Shown in pieces: positions 48,498 through 56,992 of a stretch of DNA of 64,000 nucleotides. The first letter of the stretch is position 1. Each line of letters opens with the position of its first letter. This DNA comes from Acidocella sp. KAb 2-4. Its GTDB lineage: Bacteria > Pseudomonadota > Alphaproteobacteria > Acetobacterales > Acetobacteraceae. The position numbers and the translations under genes are program-made. The notes under the pieces were generated by a model, which made no database searches, was not told the origin of the DNA, and saw nothing but the letters and a program-made list of their open reading frames with translations. Location of the stretch: the NCBI RefSeq assembly GCF_020567705.1, contig NZ_JAJDJU010000014.1, positions 22,619-86,618 on the forward strand. The letters run 5' to 3'.

Positions 48498-49352
48498 ATG
48501 AAGGCGGAAATTTCGATGAAGCCGATGATGTGGCCACACTTTGATCCCGTCCTTGTGCGTGTCGGGCCTTTCGCAATCCATTATTACGCTCTGGCTTATA
48601 TCACCGCGCTGTTGATTGGCTGGCGCGTTGTGCGACGGTTGGTTTCATTGAACCCGGTGGCCGCGACAGGGGAGCAGGTTGACGATTTTCTGACGTGGGC
48701 CACGTTAGGCATCATTCTAGGCGGTCGGTTAGGCTATGTATTATTCTACCAGCCAATATTTTTCTTTACTCATCCTTCGAGAATGATTGCCGTTTGGGAT
48801 GGCGGTATGAGCTTTCATGGCGGCTTTCTGGGCGTGACGATCGCCATTATCTGGTTCTGCCGAAAAAACAAAATAGCTATTCTACGGTTTGCAGACCGCG
48901 TCGCGGTTACAGTGCCAATTGGCCTATTCTTGGGAAGACTTGCTAACTTTATTAATGGAGAACTTTGGGGACGGCCCGCTGCCGCATGGTTTCCATTTCC
49001 TATGATCTATCCGCAATCTGGCTCCTTGGTGCCGCGCTACCCCTCCGAGTTGATTGAAGCCTCGCTAGAGGGGGTGTTGCTTTTTATTATAATGGTGTTT
49101 GCATCCCGCTCCGTAAAAGTTCGGAATAATGTCGGTATGCTCACTGGCCTATTTATCTTAGGATACGGTGTTGCGCGCACTACTGGCGAATTTTTTCGAG
49201 AACCGGATTGGTTTTTAGGGTTTTTGCCGTTTGGCTTCACGATGGGCCAAGCGCTTTCTATTCCGATGATTTTTGTCGGTGGTGGCTTGTTGTTTTGGGC
49301 GTCGGGGAAAGTGGGGGCCGCTGATAGCTCTAAAGCCGATAACTTGATTTGA
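48498..49352 (+). CDS. lgt: Prolipoprotein diacylglyceryl transferase Lgt
   Basis: 284 residues from the ATG at 48498 (a TTG precedes it; ATG at 48516 is also possible). Seven hydrophobic segments and the Lgt signature: IHYYALAYITALLIGWR, GGRLGYVLFY, WDGGMSFHGGFLG, IGLFLGRLANFINGELWGRP, YPSELIEASLEG. It attaches diacylglycerol to lipoprotein cysteines. Probably an accessory copy serving island lipoproteins, as metal-resistance loci sometimes carry one. Confidence 0.95.
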   Translation: MKAEISMKPMMWPHFDPVLVRVGPFAIHYYALAYITALLIGWRVVRRLVSLNPVAATGEQVDDFLTWATLGIILGGRLGYVLFYQPIFFFTHPSRMIAVWDGGMSFHGGFLGVTIAIIWFCRKNKIAILRFADRVAVTVPIGLFLGRLANFINGELWGRPAAAWFPFPMIYPQSGSLVPRYPSELIEASLEGVLLFIIMVFASRSVKVRNNVGMLTGLFILGYGVARTTGEFFREPDWFLGFLPFGFTMGQALSIPMIFVGGGLLFWASGKVGAADSSKADNLI

Positions 49353-49368
49353 TTCGCTCTCTTCGCTA

Positions 49369-50436
49369 GAGCGTTTTCCTATCTGAATGAATCGGAAGGG
49401 ATTCCCAAAGCGGCTTTGATCTGATTCAAGATGTGTGCTGGCGAAGGAGGCCGGCATGCATGGCGAAAGCGATTTCCCTTGATCTTCGGCGGCGTGTCTG
49501 TGCTGCCATATCGGAAGGTCTTTCGTGCCGCGAAGCGGCGGCACGTTTCAAGGTCAGCGCGTCCAGCGCGATCCGCTGGCAGGCGCAGATGAGAGCCTCT
49601 GGTGACATTGCGCCGTTGCGTAACGGTGGTGATTGCGTAACGGTGGTGATCGTAAGTCCGGCCGGATTGAGGCGGAAGCGGAGTTCATTCTTCGCCAAGT
49701 CGAGGAGCGCCGCGATATCACGCTGGCTGAACTGCAGGAAAAACTTGCGGCGCACGGAACCCGGGTCGGCATCGGGACGCTTTGGCGGTTCTTCGACCGC
49801 CGCAAAATCACATATAAAAAAAGACAGCGCATGCGGCCGAGCAGCAACGCGCCGACGTAGCGGCTGCACGCGATAAATGGGTGGCCGATCAGCCTCTCCT
49901 GAACCCCGAGAAGCTGGTGTTTATCGATGAGACCGGCATCACAACCAAGATGGCCCGGCTGCGCGGCAGAGCTCCAAAGGGTAAGCGCTGCATCGCCGCA
50001 GTTCCTCACGGCCACTGGATGACGACAACCTTCACCGCAGGTCTGCGCCTGGGCAAACTATCCGCGCCGATGGTGCTGGACGGTCCCATGGATGGTGAGC
50101 ACTTCTTGGCCTATGTCGAGCAGTTCCTGGTTCCCGAGCTGACGCCAGGCGATATCGTTGTCATGGACAATTTGCCAGCACACAAAATTACCGGCGTGCG
50201 CAGCGCCATCGAGGCCGGCGGCGCCCACCTGCTCTATCTTCCGCCATACTCCCCAGACTTCAATCCTATCGAGATGGCCTTCTCAAAATTCAAAGCTCTC
50301 ATCAGAGCCTCAGAACCAAGAACCCTCGAAGACCTCAGGAAAGCCGCCGCCAACGCAATCGAAAAATTTATCCCAACCGAATGCAAAAATTTCTTCGCCA
50401 AAGCAGGGTATCAGTCAACTTGATCGGAAAATGCTC
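49369..50436 (+). mobile_element. IS630-family insertion sequence, disrupted
   Basis: Ends: GAGCGTTTTCCTATC (from 49369) and, on the other strand, GAGCATTTTCCGATC (from 50436), each next to TA (49367-49368 and 50437-50438), the expected TA target duplication. Length is about 1068 bp, fitting IS630 elements. Inserted 16 bases after lgt. Confidence 0.88.
49460..50423 (+). pseudogene. IS630 transposase, broken by a 17-bp duplication
   Basis: Segment 1: MAKAISLDLRRRVCAAISEGLSCREAAARFKV from 49460. A tandem copy of a 17-mer (49617-49633 and 49634-49650) breaks the frame; removing one copy restores ..LRNGGDRKSGRIEAEAEF. A later run of seven A (49816-49822) then needs a -1 shift to reach ..[18 protein letters not shown] and the DDE part: [35 protein letters not shown]. 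The A7 site may be the programmed shift known in this family; the 17-bp duplication is damage. Confidence 0.88.
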
Positions 50437-50533
50437 TAACATTTGCATAATTCAAATGTGTACAGCCGCTGCATGTAAAGTTTTTTTGAAGCATTTTGGC
50501 GATATGGTCAGGCCATATATAAGATAGCCATTT

Positions 50534-51727
50534 CTATAGAACCGGAAATAGCCAGAATACGACACCGACTAAAGCGATAAAGGCGCCGCTCAAAACTTCG
50601 CCATACCGTTCAAAGCGGCCAAAACTGACCCGTTGCAGACTGGTCGTGGAATACACGCAAAGCAGCACATAGGTCGCAATCGTACTGATCGCGAACACGA
50701 TGGCCATCAGCCCGATCACGCCGACGCCATATTTACCAGCCGCAAAAAATGCCGGAATTCCCTCGACCATTGGCGACGAACCGAGGATCAACAGCAACGC
50801 GGTGCGTGACGATGTTTTGTGCTGATGGACATGCAGCGGCGGTGCAGCTTCGGTATTGGTCGCAATGTTGTGAGTATTTTGCGCGTCATGATCATGAAAA
50901 TGCTGATGCGCCGGACCGTTGCCATGCCGATGGATATGGGCATGGCGGACAAGGACAACCTCTCCACCGCGCAATGGCGCGTAGAGCGGGTCATTCTCAG
51001 GTTCTTCACCATGGTCGTGGCCGTGATGATCATGCGCATGCTCTATAAATTCAGCGGGATATTTATGGGCGTGGCCACCGTGCTCGACCGTGATCTCAAC
51101 GGTAAACCCGTGGGGCTCGGGAATTTCGTCAACCGATTCCCAGTAATCTTTGCGTTTGACCATCGTAAAAATTTGCCGCGCGCTATTGTCTCGCAACGTC
51201 TCGACATCGATTGAATCCGCCGTTGTGCCGGTCAGCCGAAAATGCGGCGGCTGGCCGGATTCAAAGATCGACAACTTCAGGGCGCCATGGCCGGTTTCAA
51301 TCTCCTGGAGTTCAGGCCCATGAATTCCGTCCGGTCCAGGCGTGCCGCCAAGATGGGAAAAATCGTGACTATGGCCGAGCGCATGACCATGGGTGTGGCC
51401 ATGGCCACCAGAACCGCGCATCTCACGCAGAGCGGAGACCGCGATCCAGCCGCCAAAGCCGATTAAAGCGAGGCTCGCCGCGGTGTCGACAACATGGCCG
51501 AATTTGTCTGCGAAGGCGACACCAGCAATCCACACCGCGATGCCAATCACCAGCGTCGAGAGAACATGACCAACACCAGCCTTGAAAGCCGCCTCGCCTG
51601 TCTCGCGCTTGGACCAGCCGCGCTGGCGCGCGATCAGCGTGATCGGCACCCAATGGTCCGGCACGATTGTGTGCAGAATGCCAACACCTGCAACGGCGGC
51701 GATCAAGAAAAAAGCTTGCGCGTTCAT
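50534..51727 (-). CDS. NicO/RcnA-like metal transporter with His-rich loop
   Basis: 397 residues with about six membrane helices. The N-terminal HTIVPDHWVPITLIARQRGWS and helix GVGHVLSTLVIGIAVWIAG are signs of the NicO (nickel/cobalt exporter) superfamily. A 190-residue central loop is rich in His (GHGHTHGHALGHSHDF, HAHDHHGHDHGEE, HAHIHRHGNGPAHQH). It likely moves Ni, Co or another divalent metal and is the third gene of the CDF operon. C-terminal VEGIPAFFAAGKYGVGVIGLMAIVFAIST completes the fold. Confidence 0.82.
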   Translation of the reverse strand: MNAQAFFLIAAVAGVGILHTIVPDHWVPITLIARQRGWSKRETGEAAFKAGVGHVLSTLVIGIAVWIAGVAFADKFGHVVDTAASLALIGFGGWIAVSALREMRGSGGHGHTHGHALGHSHDFSHLGGTPGPDGIHGPELQEIETGHGALKLSIFESGQPPHFRLTGTTADSIDVETLRDNSARQIFTMVKRKDYWESVDEIPEPHGFTVEITVEHGGHAHKYPAEFIEHAHDHHGHDHGEEPENDPLYAPLRGGEVVLVRHAHIHRHGNGPAHQHFHDHDAQNTHNIATNTEAAPPLHVHQHKTSSRTALLLILGSSPMVEGIPAFFAAGKYGVGVIGLMAIVFAISTIATYVLLCVYSTTSLQRVSFGRFERYGEVLSGAFIALVGVVFWLFPVL

Positions 51728-51785
51728 ACAAAAGTCTCCACAGACTTATTTTGTAAGAGTCAGAAATTCGTTATCAAACTTTCCT

Positions 51786-52775
51786 TTAGACGGTCTCGTT
51801 TGAGTGCAACCCGCAGGCGTGCGCGCCGGTGCCATCCTCAACCTGGAACGTTGCATGGCTGATGCCATGATGCTCTTTCAATTCTTCAGCCGCCTCGTGC
51901 AACAGCCCATCATCCAAACCCGCACCAGGCCTGACCAGATGCGCCGTGAGCGCTGTCTCTGTTGTACTCATGCCCCAGATATGAAGGTCGTGAATGCCGG
52001 AAACGCCCGGTAATCCGCGCAAATAGGCCTCGACCTTCGCGGCATTGATGCCCGGTGGGACGGCATCCAGCGCCAGCTTCATGGAATCTCGTAATAATGA
52101 CCATGTGCCAGCCACAATAATCGCGCTGACGACAAGGCTGATCGCCGGATCGACCCACAGCCACCCGGTAAAGTAAATCACCGCACCGGCGATTACTACG
52201 CCCAGAGCGACGAATGCATCAGACGCCATGTGCATGAAAGCGCCCTTGATATTGAGATCATCCTTGCGCCCCGCCATGAATAGCAATGCCGTGGCGCCGT
52301 TGATCAAAATGCCGACGGCCGCGACCACCATGATGATGGAGCCGCCGGCCGGTTCAGGGTCGATTAACCGCCGGATACCTTCCCAGGCGATGCCACCGGT
52401 GACCACCAATAATATAATCGCATTGCTAAGGGCCGCCAGGATGGAGGATCGCCGGAGCCCGTATGTGTAACGGTGACTAGGGCGACGCCGCGCCAGGATC
52501 GAGGCCGCCCAGGCGCTTGCCAGACCCAACACGTCGCCGAGGTTATGTCCCGCATCGGCGAGCAAGGCGAGCGAATGAGCGACCACACCATAAAACGCTT
52601 CGCCAACCACGTAAGCGAGGTTGAGGATGATGCCGATGGCAAACGCTTTCCCGAAATTTGCCGGGGCGTGCGCATGTCCATGGCCGTGGTGGGCGTGCCC
52701 CTTATGGCCATCATGGTCGTCGTGATCATCGTGGCGGTCATTGTTGCCGGCGATGGCGTGTTGGTGTGCGGACAT
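51786..52775 (-). CDS. Cation diffusion facilitator (CzcD/ZitB-like)
   Basis: 329 residues: His-rich N-terminus (DDHDDHDGHKGHAHHGHGHAHA), six helices with metal sites HSLALLADAGHNLGDV (helix II) and HMASDAFVALG (helix V), and a C-terminal cytoplasmic domain (GVSGIHDLHIWGMSTTETALTAHLV). Exports Zn, Cd, Co or Ni by proton exchange. Starts 3 bases after the upstream gene stop, so cotranscribed with it. Confidence 0.94.
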   Translation of the reverse strand: MSAHQHAIAGNNDRHDDHDDHDGHKGHAHHGHGHAHAPANFGKAFAIGIILNLAYVVGEAFYGVVAHSLALLADAGHNLGDVLGLASAWAASILARRRPSHRYTYGLRRSSILAALSNAIILLVVTGGIAWEGIRRLIDPEPAGGSIIMVVAAVGILINGATALLFMAGRKDDLNIKGAFMHMASDAFVALGVVIAGAVIYFTGWLWVDPAISLVVSAIIVAGTWSLLRDSMKLALDAVPPGINAAKVEAYLRGLPGVSGIHDLHIWGMSTTETALTAHLVRPGAGLDDGLLHEAAEELKEHHGISHATFQVEDGTGAHACGLHSNETV

Positions 52776-52778
52776 AGG

Positions 52779-53423
52779 TTATTCTCCGGCGGGGATGGGA
52801 CGCGGTGAGGGGTTCAGGCGCAGTTCGGCATGCGCCTGGCGGAGTATCTGCAAACCGCCTTGCAGGCCCAACGCCCCCATGACACCGGCAACAATAACAT
52901 CTGGCCAACCTGTATGGGTGCCGAAGACACCAGCCGCGGCGAGGAGTACGATCAGATTTCCGATCGCGTCATTGCGCGAACATATCCAGGCCGAGCGCCG
53001 GTTCGCATCGCCGCCGCGGTAACGCCACAGCATGAGCGCGACACCTCCATTCGCAAGCAATGCCGCGAAACCGACGCCCCCCATGACGACGGCGCTCGGT
53101 AATGTCCCGGCATAAGCATGCCAAGCCGTGTTTGCGAGGACCCATGCTGCAAATGCCAGCATGGTCCAGCCTTTCGCCAAAGCGGCGCGGGAACGCCAGG
53201 CGAGCGCCATGCCAGCAACACCCAGGCTGATGGCGTAATTCGCTGAGTCGCCGAGAAAATCGAGTGCATCGGCCTGCAAAGCCGCTGAACCCGCCGCGGC
53301 CCCTGCGACGATCTCGCCTATAAAAAACCCGCCATTGACGATCAGCGCGATCCAGAGAACGCGTCGCCATCCCGGGTCTAGGACGGGCGTGACCGTAGCA
53401 GGGGCGCAGCAACTTTTAGACAT
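52779..53423 (-). CDS. CDF-related integral membrane protein
   Basis: 214 residues from MSKSCC at 53423 (ATG 53429 also possible). Six hydrophobic segments; SAALQADALDFLGDSANYAISLGV resembles helix II of CDF transporters and RSAWICSRNDAIGNLIVLLAA helix V. There is no C-terminal cytoplasmic domain. The N-terminal MSKSCCAP adds a Cys pair. It is the first gene of the metal operon behind the CadR/PbrR-type promoter. Confidence 0.82.
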   Translation of the reverse strand: MSKSCCAPATVTPVLDPGWRRVLWIALIVNGGFFIGEIVAGAAAGSAALQADALDFLGDSANYAISLGVAGMALAWRSRAALAKGWTMLAFAAWVLANTAWHAYAGTLPSAVVMGGVGFAALLANGGVALMLWRYRGGDANRRSAWICSRNDAIGNLIVLLAAAGVFGTHTGWPDVIVAGVMGALGLQGGLQILRQAHAELRLNPSPRPIPAGE

Positions 53424-53453
53424 TCTCATCCTCGACGAAGTAATGAAGGATGG

Positions 53454-53484
53454 TGTATGCACCCTGTAGCAGCTACAGGGTCAA
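53454..53484 (-). promoter_or_regulatory. MerR-type promoter/operator of the CDF operon
   Basis: Minus strand: TTGACC (complement of 53479-53484), a 19-base spacer and CATACA (complement of 53454-53459). The perfect dyad ACCCTGTAG-CAG-CTACAGGGT occupies 53461-53481. It is very like CadR/PbrR sites and lies between the two divergent genes. Confidence 0.88.
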
Positions 53485-53488
53485 GACC

Positions 53489-53893
53489 ATGGATCATGAC
53501 AGTTTAAGCATCGGCGATCTGGCGCGTGCGACCGACACCAAGGTTGAGACGGTCCGGTATTACGAACGGGCCGGCCTGCTCCCCGAACCCGAACGCACTG
53601 CCGGTAATTACCGCGCCTACCGCGCTGAACATCTGGCGCGGTTGAGCTTTGTGCGCCGTGCGCGCGATCTAGGGTTTTCATTGGATCAGGTCCGCGAATT
53701 GCTGCGGCTGGCCGATCAGAAAGACCAATCTTGCGCTGAAATTGATGTCATCGCCCGTGGGCACTTGGCCGAAGTGGACCGCAAAATCGTGGATCTGACG
53801 GCCTTGGGCGCCGAGTTACGGCAGATCGTCGGCCAATGCGGTCATGGTACGGTTGCTGAATGCCGGATTATCGAAGCCCTTTCACCTAACTGA
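53489..53893 (+). CDS. MerR-family regulator, CadR/PbrR/ZntR-like
   Basis: 134 residues from the ATG at 53489. HTH: SIGDLARATDTKVETVRYYERAGLLPEP. Cysteines C82 (DQSCAEID), C117 and C125 (QCGHGTVAEC) fit the divalent-metal (Cd/Pb/Zn) group, not CueR. It should twist the adjacent 19-bp-spacer promoter when metal is bound and switch on the CDF genes. Confidence 0.92.
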   Translation: MDHDSLSIGDLARATDTKVETVRYYERAGLLPEPERTAGNYRAYRAEHLARLSFVRRARDLGFSLDQVRELLRLADQKDQSCAEIDVIARGHLAEVDRKIVDLTALGAELRQIVGQCGHGTVAECRIIEALSPN

Positions 53894-54004
53894 AACCAAT
53901 CGACATTCGCGAAGCTTTACTGTGTTTGCCGATGCTAACAACGTTCCAAATTGGGTTGAAATGATCACGCTTTAACTTCCAATAACTTCACCGCGGAGAT
54001 TACA

Positions 54005-54346
54005 GTGTCAATTTTGCCTGCCCTGCTCATGCTCACCTTGGCAGCATTTCTCGAATCCGGAGGTGACGCATTGGTTCGTAAAGGGTTGGGCGTAAGCGGT
54101 ATGCCGCGCGGGCTCTGGTTCGTTGCGGGTGCCGCCACATTGTTTATCTATGGCGTCGTCGTCAATCTGCCAGGCTGGGATTTTGGCCGCTTACTTGGCG
54201 TTTATCTGGCTTTGTTCTTTGTTGCGGCTCAGGTGATTTCCTATTTTGCATTTGCCCAGGGTCCAACCATGCCCATTCTGGTCGGAGGCGCGTTTATCGT
54301 GATCGGCGGTCTGATCATGACGTTTTGGCAGGGCGCATCAACTTAA
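54005..54346 (+). CDS. Small four-helix membrane protein (DMT/SMR-like)
   Basis: 113 residues starting with GTG at 54005. Four hydrophobic segments: LPALLMLTLAAFLESGGDALVR, GLWFVAGAATLFIYGVVVNL, LLGVYLALFFVAAQVISYFAF and ILVGGAFIVIGGLIMTFW. The Glu in the first helix (AFLESGGDA) resembles the essential Glu of small multidrug-resistance transporters. No exact family assigned. Confidence 0.7.
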   Translation: MSILPALLMLTLAAFLESGGDALVRKGLGVSGMPRGLWFVAGAATLFIYGVVVNLPGWDFGRLLGVYLALFFVAAQVISYFAFAQGPTMPILVGGAFIVIGGLIMTFWQGAST

Positions 54347-54740
54347 TCCTCGCTCGGGGTTGTAGCGCCCGTAGTGATGTGGCTCAAACGGCGCTTGTGA
54401 GCATCGTGAGGATCTTTCGACCCAGTTGTATTAAAGGCATTCCGCGATTGCCTCGCGCCGCTAAAGCTCGGCCACGCCGTCCGGACCGTGCCTCCGGTCT
54501 CACGCGAGGCGGACCTTGTTCTTCACCGAATCTTGCTCACGAGGCGTTTGGCTGGCGCAAAACGCTGACCAATTATTTTAGTCTGATCCAACGGCATCGA
54601 CAACCCACCTTAATAGAAAAGCTCAGTTAGGGCATTTTGGGGCAAAAATAGGTTTGGCACGTTGTTTTTAAGTGTAAAAATTAGTGTAGTAAGTACATAG
54701 TTTAAAAAAGCTCCAGAATTTAATTGAGAAATTTTAATCA
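54347..54740. other. Gene-free stretch before the tRNA fragment
   Basis: About 390 bp. A 101-residue open frame (54325-54630) has no family traits and a biased Arg/Pro composition, so I do not call it. The last 100 bases are AT-rich and differ from the neighbours, consistent with the end of an integrated element. Confidence 0.5.
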
Positions 54741-54793
54741 TCGTCAGGCTCATAACCTGAAGGTCGTCAGTTCAAATCTGGCCCCCGCAACCA
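54741..54793 (+). tRNA. 3' fragment of an initiator tRNA-Met gene (att site)
   Basis: TCGTCAGGCTCATAACCTGA (anticodon arm, CAT at 54751-54753), GGTCGTCAGTTCAAATCTGG (variable and T arm), then CCCCGCA, A and CCA (54791-54793). An acceptor end CCCCGCA with A at position 72 and the GGCTCATAACC anticodon arm mark tRNA-fMet. The first 24 or so bases of a 77-nt tRNA are missing, and upstream sequence is unrelated. This is the form an attachment site takes after integration into a tRNA gene. Confidence 0.85.
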
Positions 54794-56471
54794 ACGAATC
54801 CGTACTTCCGGAACAAAGCAAGCCCGTGCCCCCAACAGCACGGGCTTTTGCTTTTTTGCGCCCGGAATCAGTTCCGTCATCCGGCAGATGCATGAAGGCG
54901 GCAAGGTCGCCCCGCAGTTCCACCCGGTACTGACCGCGTCCTTCCTCCGGGTAAATGATGATCGCGTCGATCAGGCTGCGCAGGGCCTCAGTGGCTGCCG
55001 CGGCGAACTCGGAATTTTGCAGACCTTCCTGCAGCAATTCAACGCGACGGCGATAAACCGCCGCCAAATTGGGATGGAGCTCAATCAGCGGCTCGGGGGT
55101 TTCTTCGCGCGCCAATTCGGCTGCGAGGTCATCTTGCCGCTGTTCGAGCGCCTGAAGCTCGTTCACCAAGCTGCGGCTACCACCCGTATCCTTGATCGTC
55201 GTCACCAAAGATTTGACTTGGCGACTAAGCCGGGCCTGCTCCGCTACCAGCTTGGCCCGGCGCGCACCGCGCTCCTGATTGGCGATTTTAACCTCATGGC
55301 AATACGCGTCCACGAACTTCTCAACGAGTTCGGGCGCCAGCAGGTAGCGCTTAAGCCCCTCCAAGACACGCGCGAGCAATTTTGCCTTGGGGATAGACCG
55401 GGGGTTGTCACATTTTCCACGGTAATGATGCGCGGTACAGCCGAGACGCTGACCCTGGCCGCCAACAACAGATATCGCGCCGCCACACAGGCCACAACGC
55501 ACCAGTCCTGAGAGCGCCCAGGCGGGACGCCGCGCGCGGTTAAGGCGCGCGCCAATTGTCGGTACCTCTTCGGTATCGGCATTCTGTTCTTTGAGGATTT
55601 CCCGCTTGGCTTGCAGGATCAGCTGTGCCGCGTCCCACAACTCGGCGTCGATGATCTGCAACTCGGGAATGGGCTTGAAGGTCCATTTCTCGGGAGGATT
55701 AGGGCGGGAAATACGTTTGCCCGTCATCGGATCCTTGGCATAGCTCTGCCGGTTCCACACCATGACCCCCGCGTAGAGGCGATTGCGCAGAACGCCCGTC
55801 TCTCGGGACGCATTGCCCAACAGAAGAGAGGCCGACCATGAGCCGTCACGTGGGCCGGGCACCTTCTCCGCGTTTAGTTGCCGCGCGATCGCGTAAGCCG
55901 ATTGCCCGCCAACATAGGCCCGGAAGATCCGGCGCACGATCGCGGCTTCCGCCTCATCAATGGCACGATCGCCCGTGGTCAGCGTGCCCTCAGCGGTGAG
56001 CTGTCTCACCGGGCGGTAGCCGTAGCAGATACCGCCGGGGTTCTTGCCGGCCTGCACCCGCCCCTCGAGCCCACGGTGGGTCTTTTGCCCCAAATCCTTC
56101 AGGAGCAGGGCGTTCATCGTTCCCTTCAGGCCGACATGCAGCTCGGAAATCTCACCTTCCGCGACGGTCACAAAGCGAATCCTGGAGAAATCCGTCAGCT
56201 TATAAAAACGCGCGATGTGCTCCTGGTCACGGCTGACCCGGTCCAACGCCTCCGCCACCACGGCGTCAATCTGCCCGGCTTTGATCGCGTTCTGCAGCGC
56301 GAGGAAGCCGGGGCGCCGGTCCGTGGCGCCGCTGATGGCGAAATCCGTGAACACCTCCACCTCCCGCCAGCCCTGCCGCGAGATCAGTTCACGGCACACC
56401 CGAACCTGATCCTCGATCGAGGCATCTCTTTGATTATCCGAAGAAAATCGGGCGTAGATGGCGGCACGCAT
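54750..56471 (-). CDS. Large serine recombinase (site-specific integrase)
   Basis: 573 residues from the ATG at 56471 (AGGAG ten bases upstream). N-terminal resolvase domain AIYARFSSDNQRDASIEDQ with the catalytic Ser, VVAEALDRVSRDQEH; then the recombinase domain, a zinc-ribbon (VRCGLCGGAI..GCTAHHYRGKCDN) and coiled coil. The stop TGA is the complement of bases in the tRNA anticodon, so its final dozen residues (VAGARFELTTFRL) are translated from the tRNA complement. This ties the enzyme to that att site. Confidence 0.93.
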   Translation of the reverse strand: MRAAIYARFSSDNQRDASIEDQVRVCRELISRQGWREVEVFTDFAISGATDRRPGFLALQNAIKAGQIDAVVAEALDRVSRDQEHIARFYKLTDFSRIRFVTVAEGEISELHVGLKGTMNALLLKDLGQKTHRGLEGRVQAGKNPGGICYGYRPVRQLTAEGTLTTGDRAIDEAEAAIVRRIFRAYVGGQSAYAIARQLNAEKVPGPRDGSWSASLLLGNASRETGVLRNRLYAGVMVWNRQSYAKDPMTGKRISRPNPPEKWTFKPIPELQIIDAELWDAAQLILQAKREILKEQNADTEEVPTIGARLNRARRPAWALSGLVRCGLCGGAISVVGGQGQRLGCTAHHYRGKCDNPRSIPKAKLLARVLEGLKRYLLAPELVEKFVDAYCHEVKIANQERGARRAKLVAEQARLSRQVKSLVTTIKDTGGSRSLVNELQALEQRQDDLAAELAREETPEPLIELHPNLAAVYRRRVELLQEGLQNSEFAAAATEALRSLIDAIIIYPEEGRGQYRVELRGDLAAFMHLPDDGTDSGRKKAKARAVGGTGLLCSGSTDSLVAGARFELTTFRL

Positions 56472-56553
56472 ACGGCGGCGACTCCTGACTAGGCGGTGGC
56501 TCACCCTCAAGATTACGGCATCCAGGCCTGAAAGCCAGTATAAAGTCAGGGCG

Positions 56554-56841
56554 CTACCGGCCTAGAATCCATCCCTCCCAGCAGGCTCCGCGCGCAGGTG
56601 GCTCGCTTCGCTCCCGCTGGGAGCCGTTAGCGACGGCGATCATGCCCAGCAGCCCAAGTAGCGCGTCAAACTGATCTTCCCCGTTCGCGTGGCTCCTAAA
56701 CCCAGCATCCAGCCCGGATCGCGCCCGGTCGGTGAATTTGGCGCCATGAGCAGCGGCCCGGCCTAAAATCGCTGGCGCCTTGCGCTGGCGGTCAGCTTGG
56801 CGCCGCTTGCTCTCACCGGGGACGAAGCCAGCATTCACCAT
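56554..56841 (-). pseudogene. C-terminal fragment, DUF429-like
   Basis: 95 residues. The stretch HANGEDQFDALLGLLGMIAV and the closing WEGWILGR resemble the end of DUF429 (predicted RNase H-like) proteins, which are near 250 residues; the N-terminal part is missing. Probably a relic. Confidence 0.5.
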
Positions 56842-56992
56842 GCTGCAGGACGCTGAAATTGCCCCGAACCGCCATGAGGAGAAGCCTACAAATTTAGTGC
56901 GGGCCTAGAAGCCGTCGTGTGGGCAGGGCGGCTGAGCTGCGCAGGCGACCAAGCGTGTTCAATCGACGGGGGCATTTTTCCGAGGCCCCTTC

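Noticed and set aside
54325..54630. 101-codon frame after the small membrane protein
   Set aside because: It overlaps the preceding gene, is Arg/Pro-biased and shows no domain; treated as non-coding.
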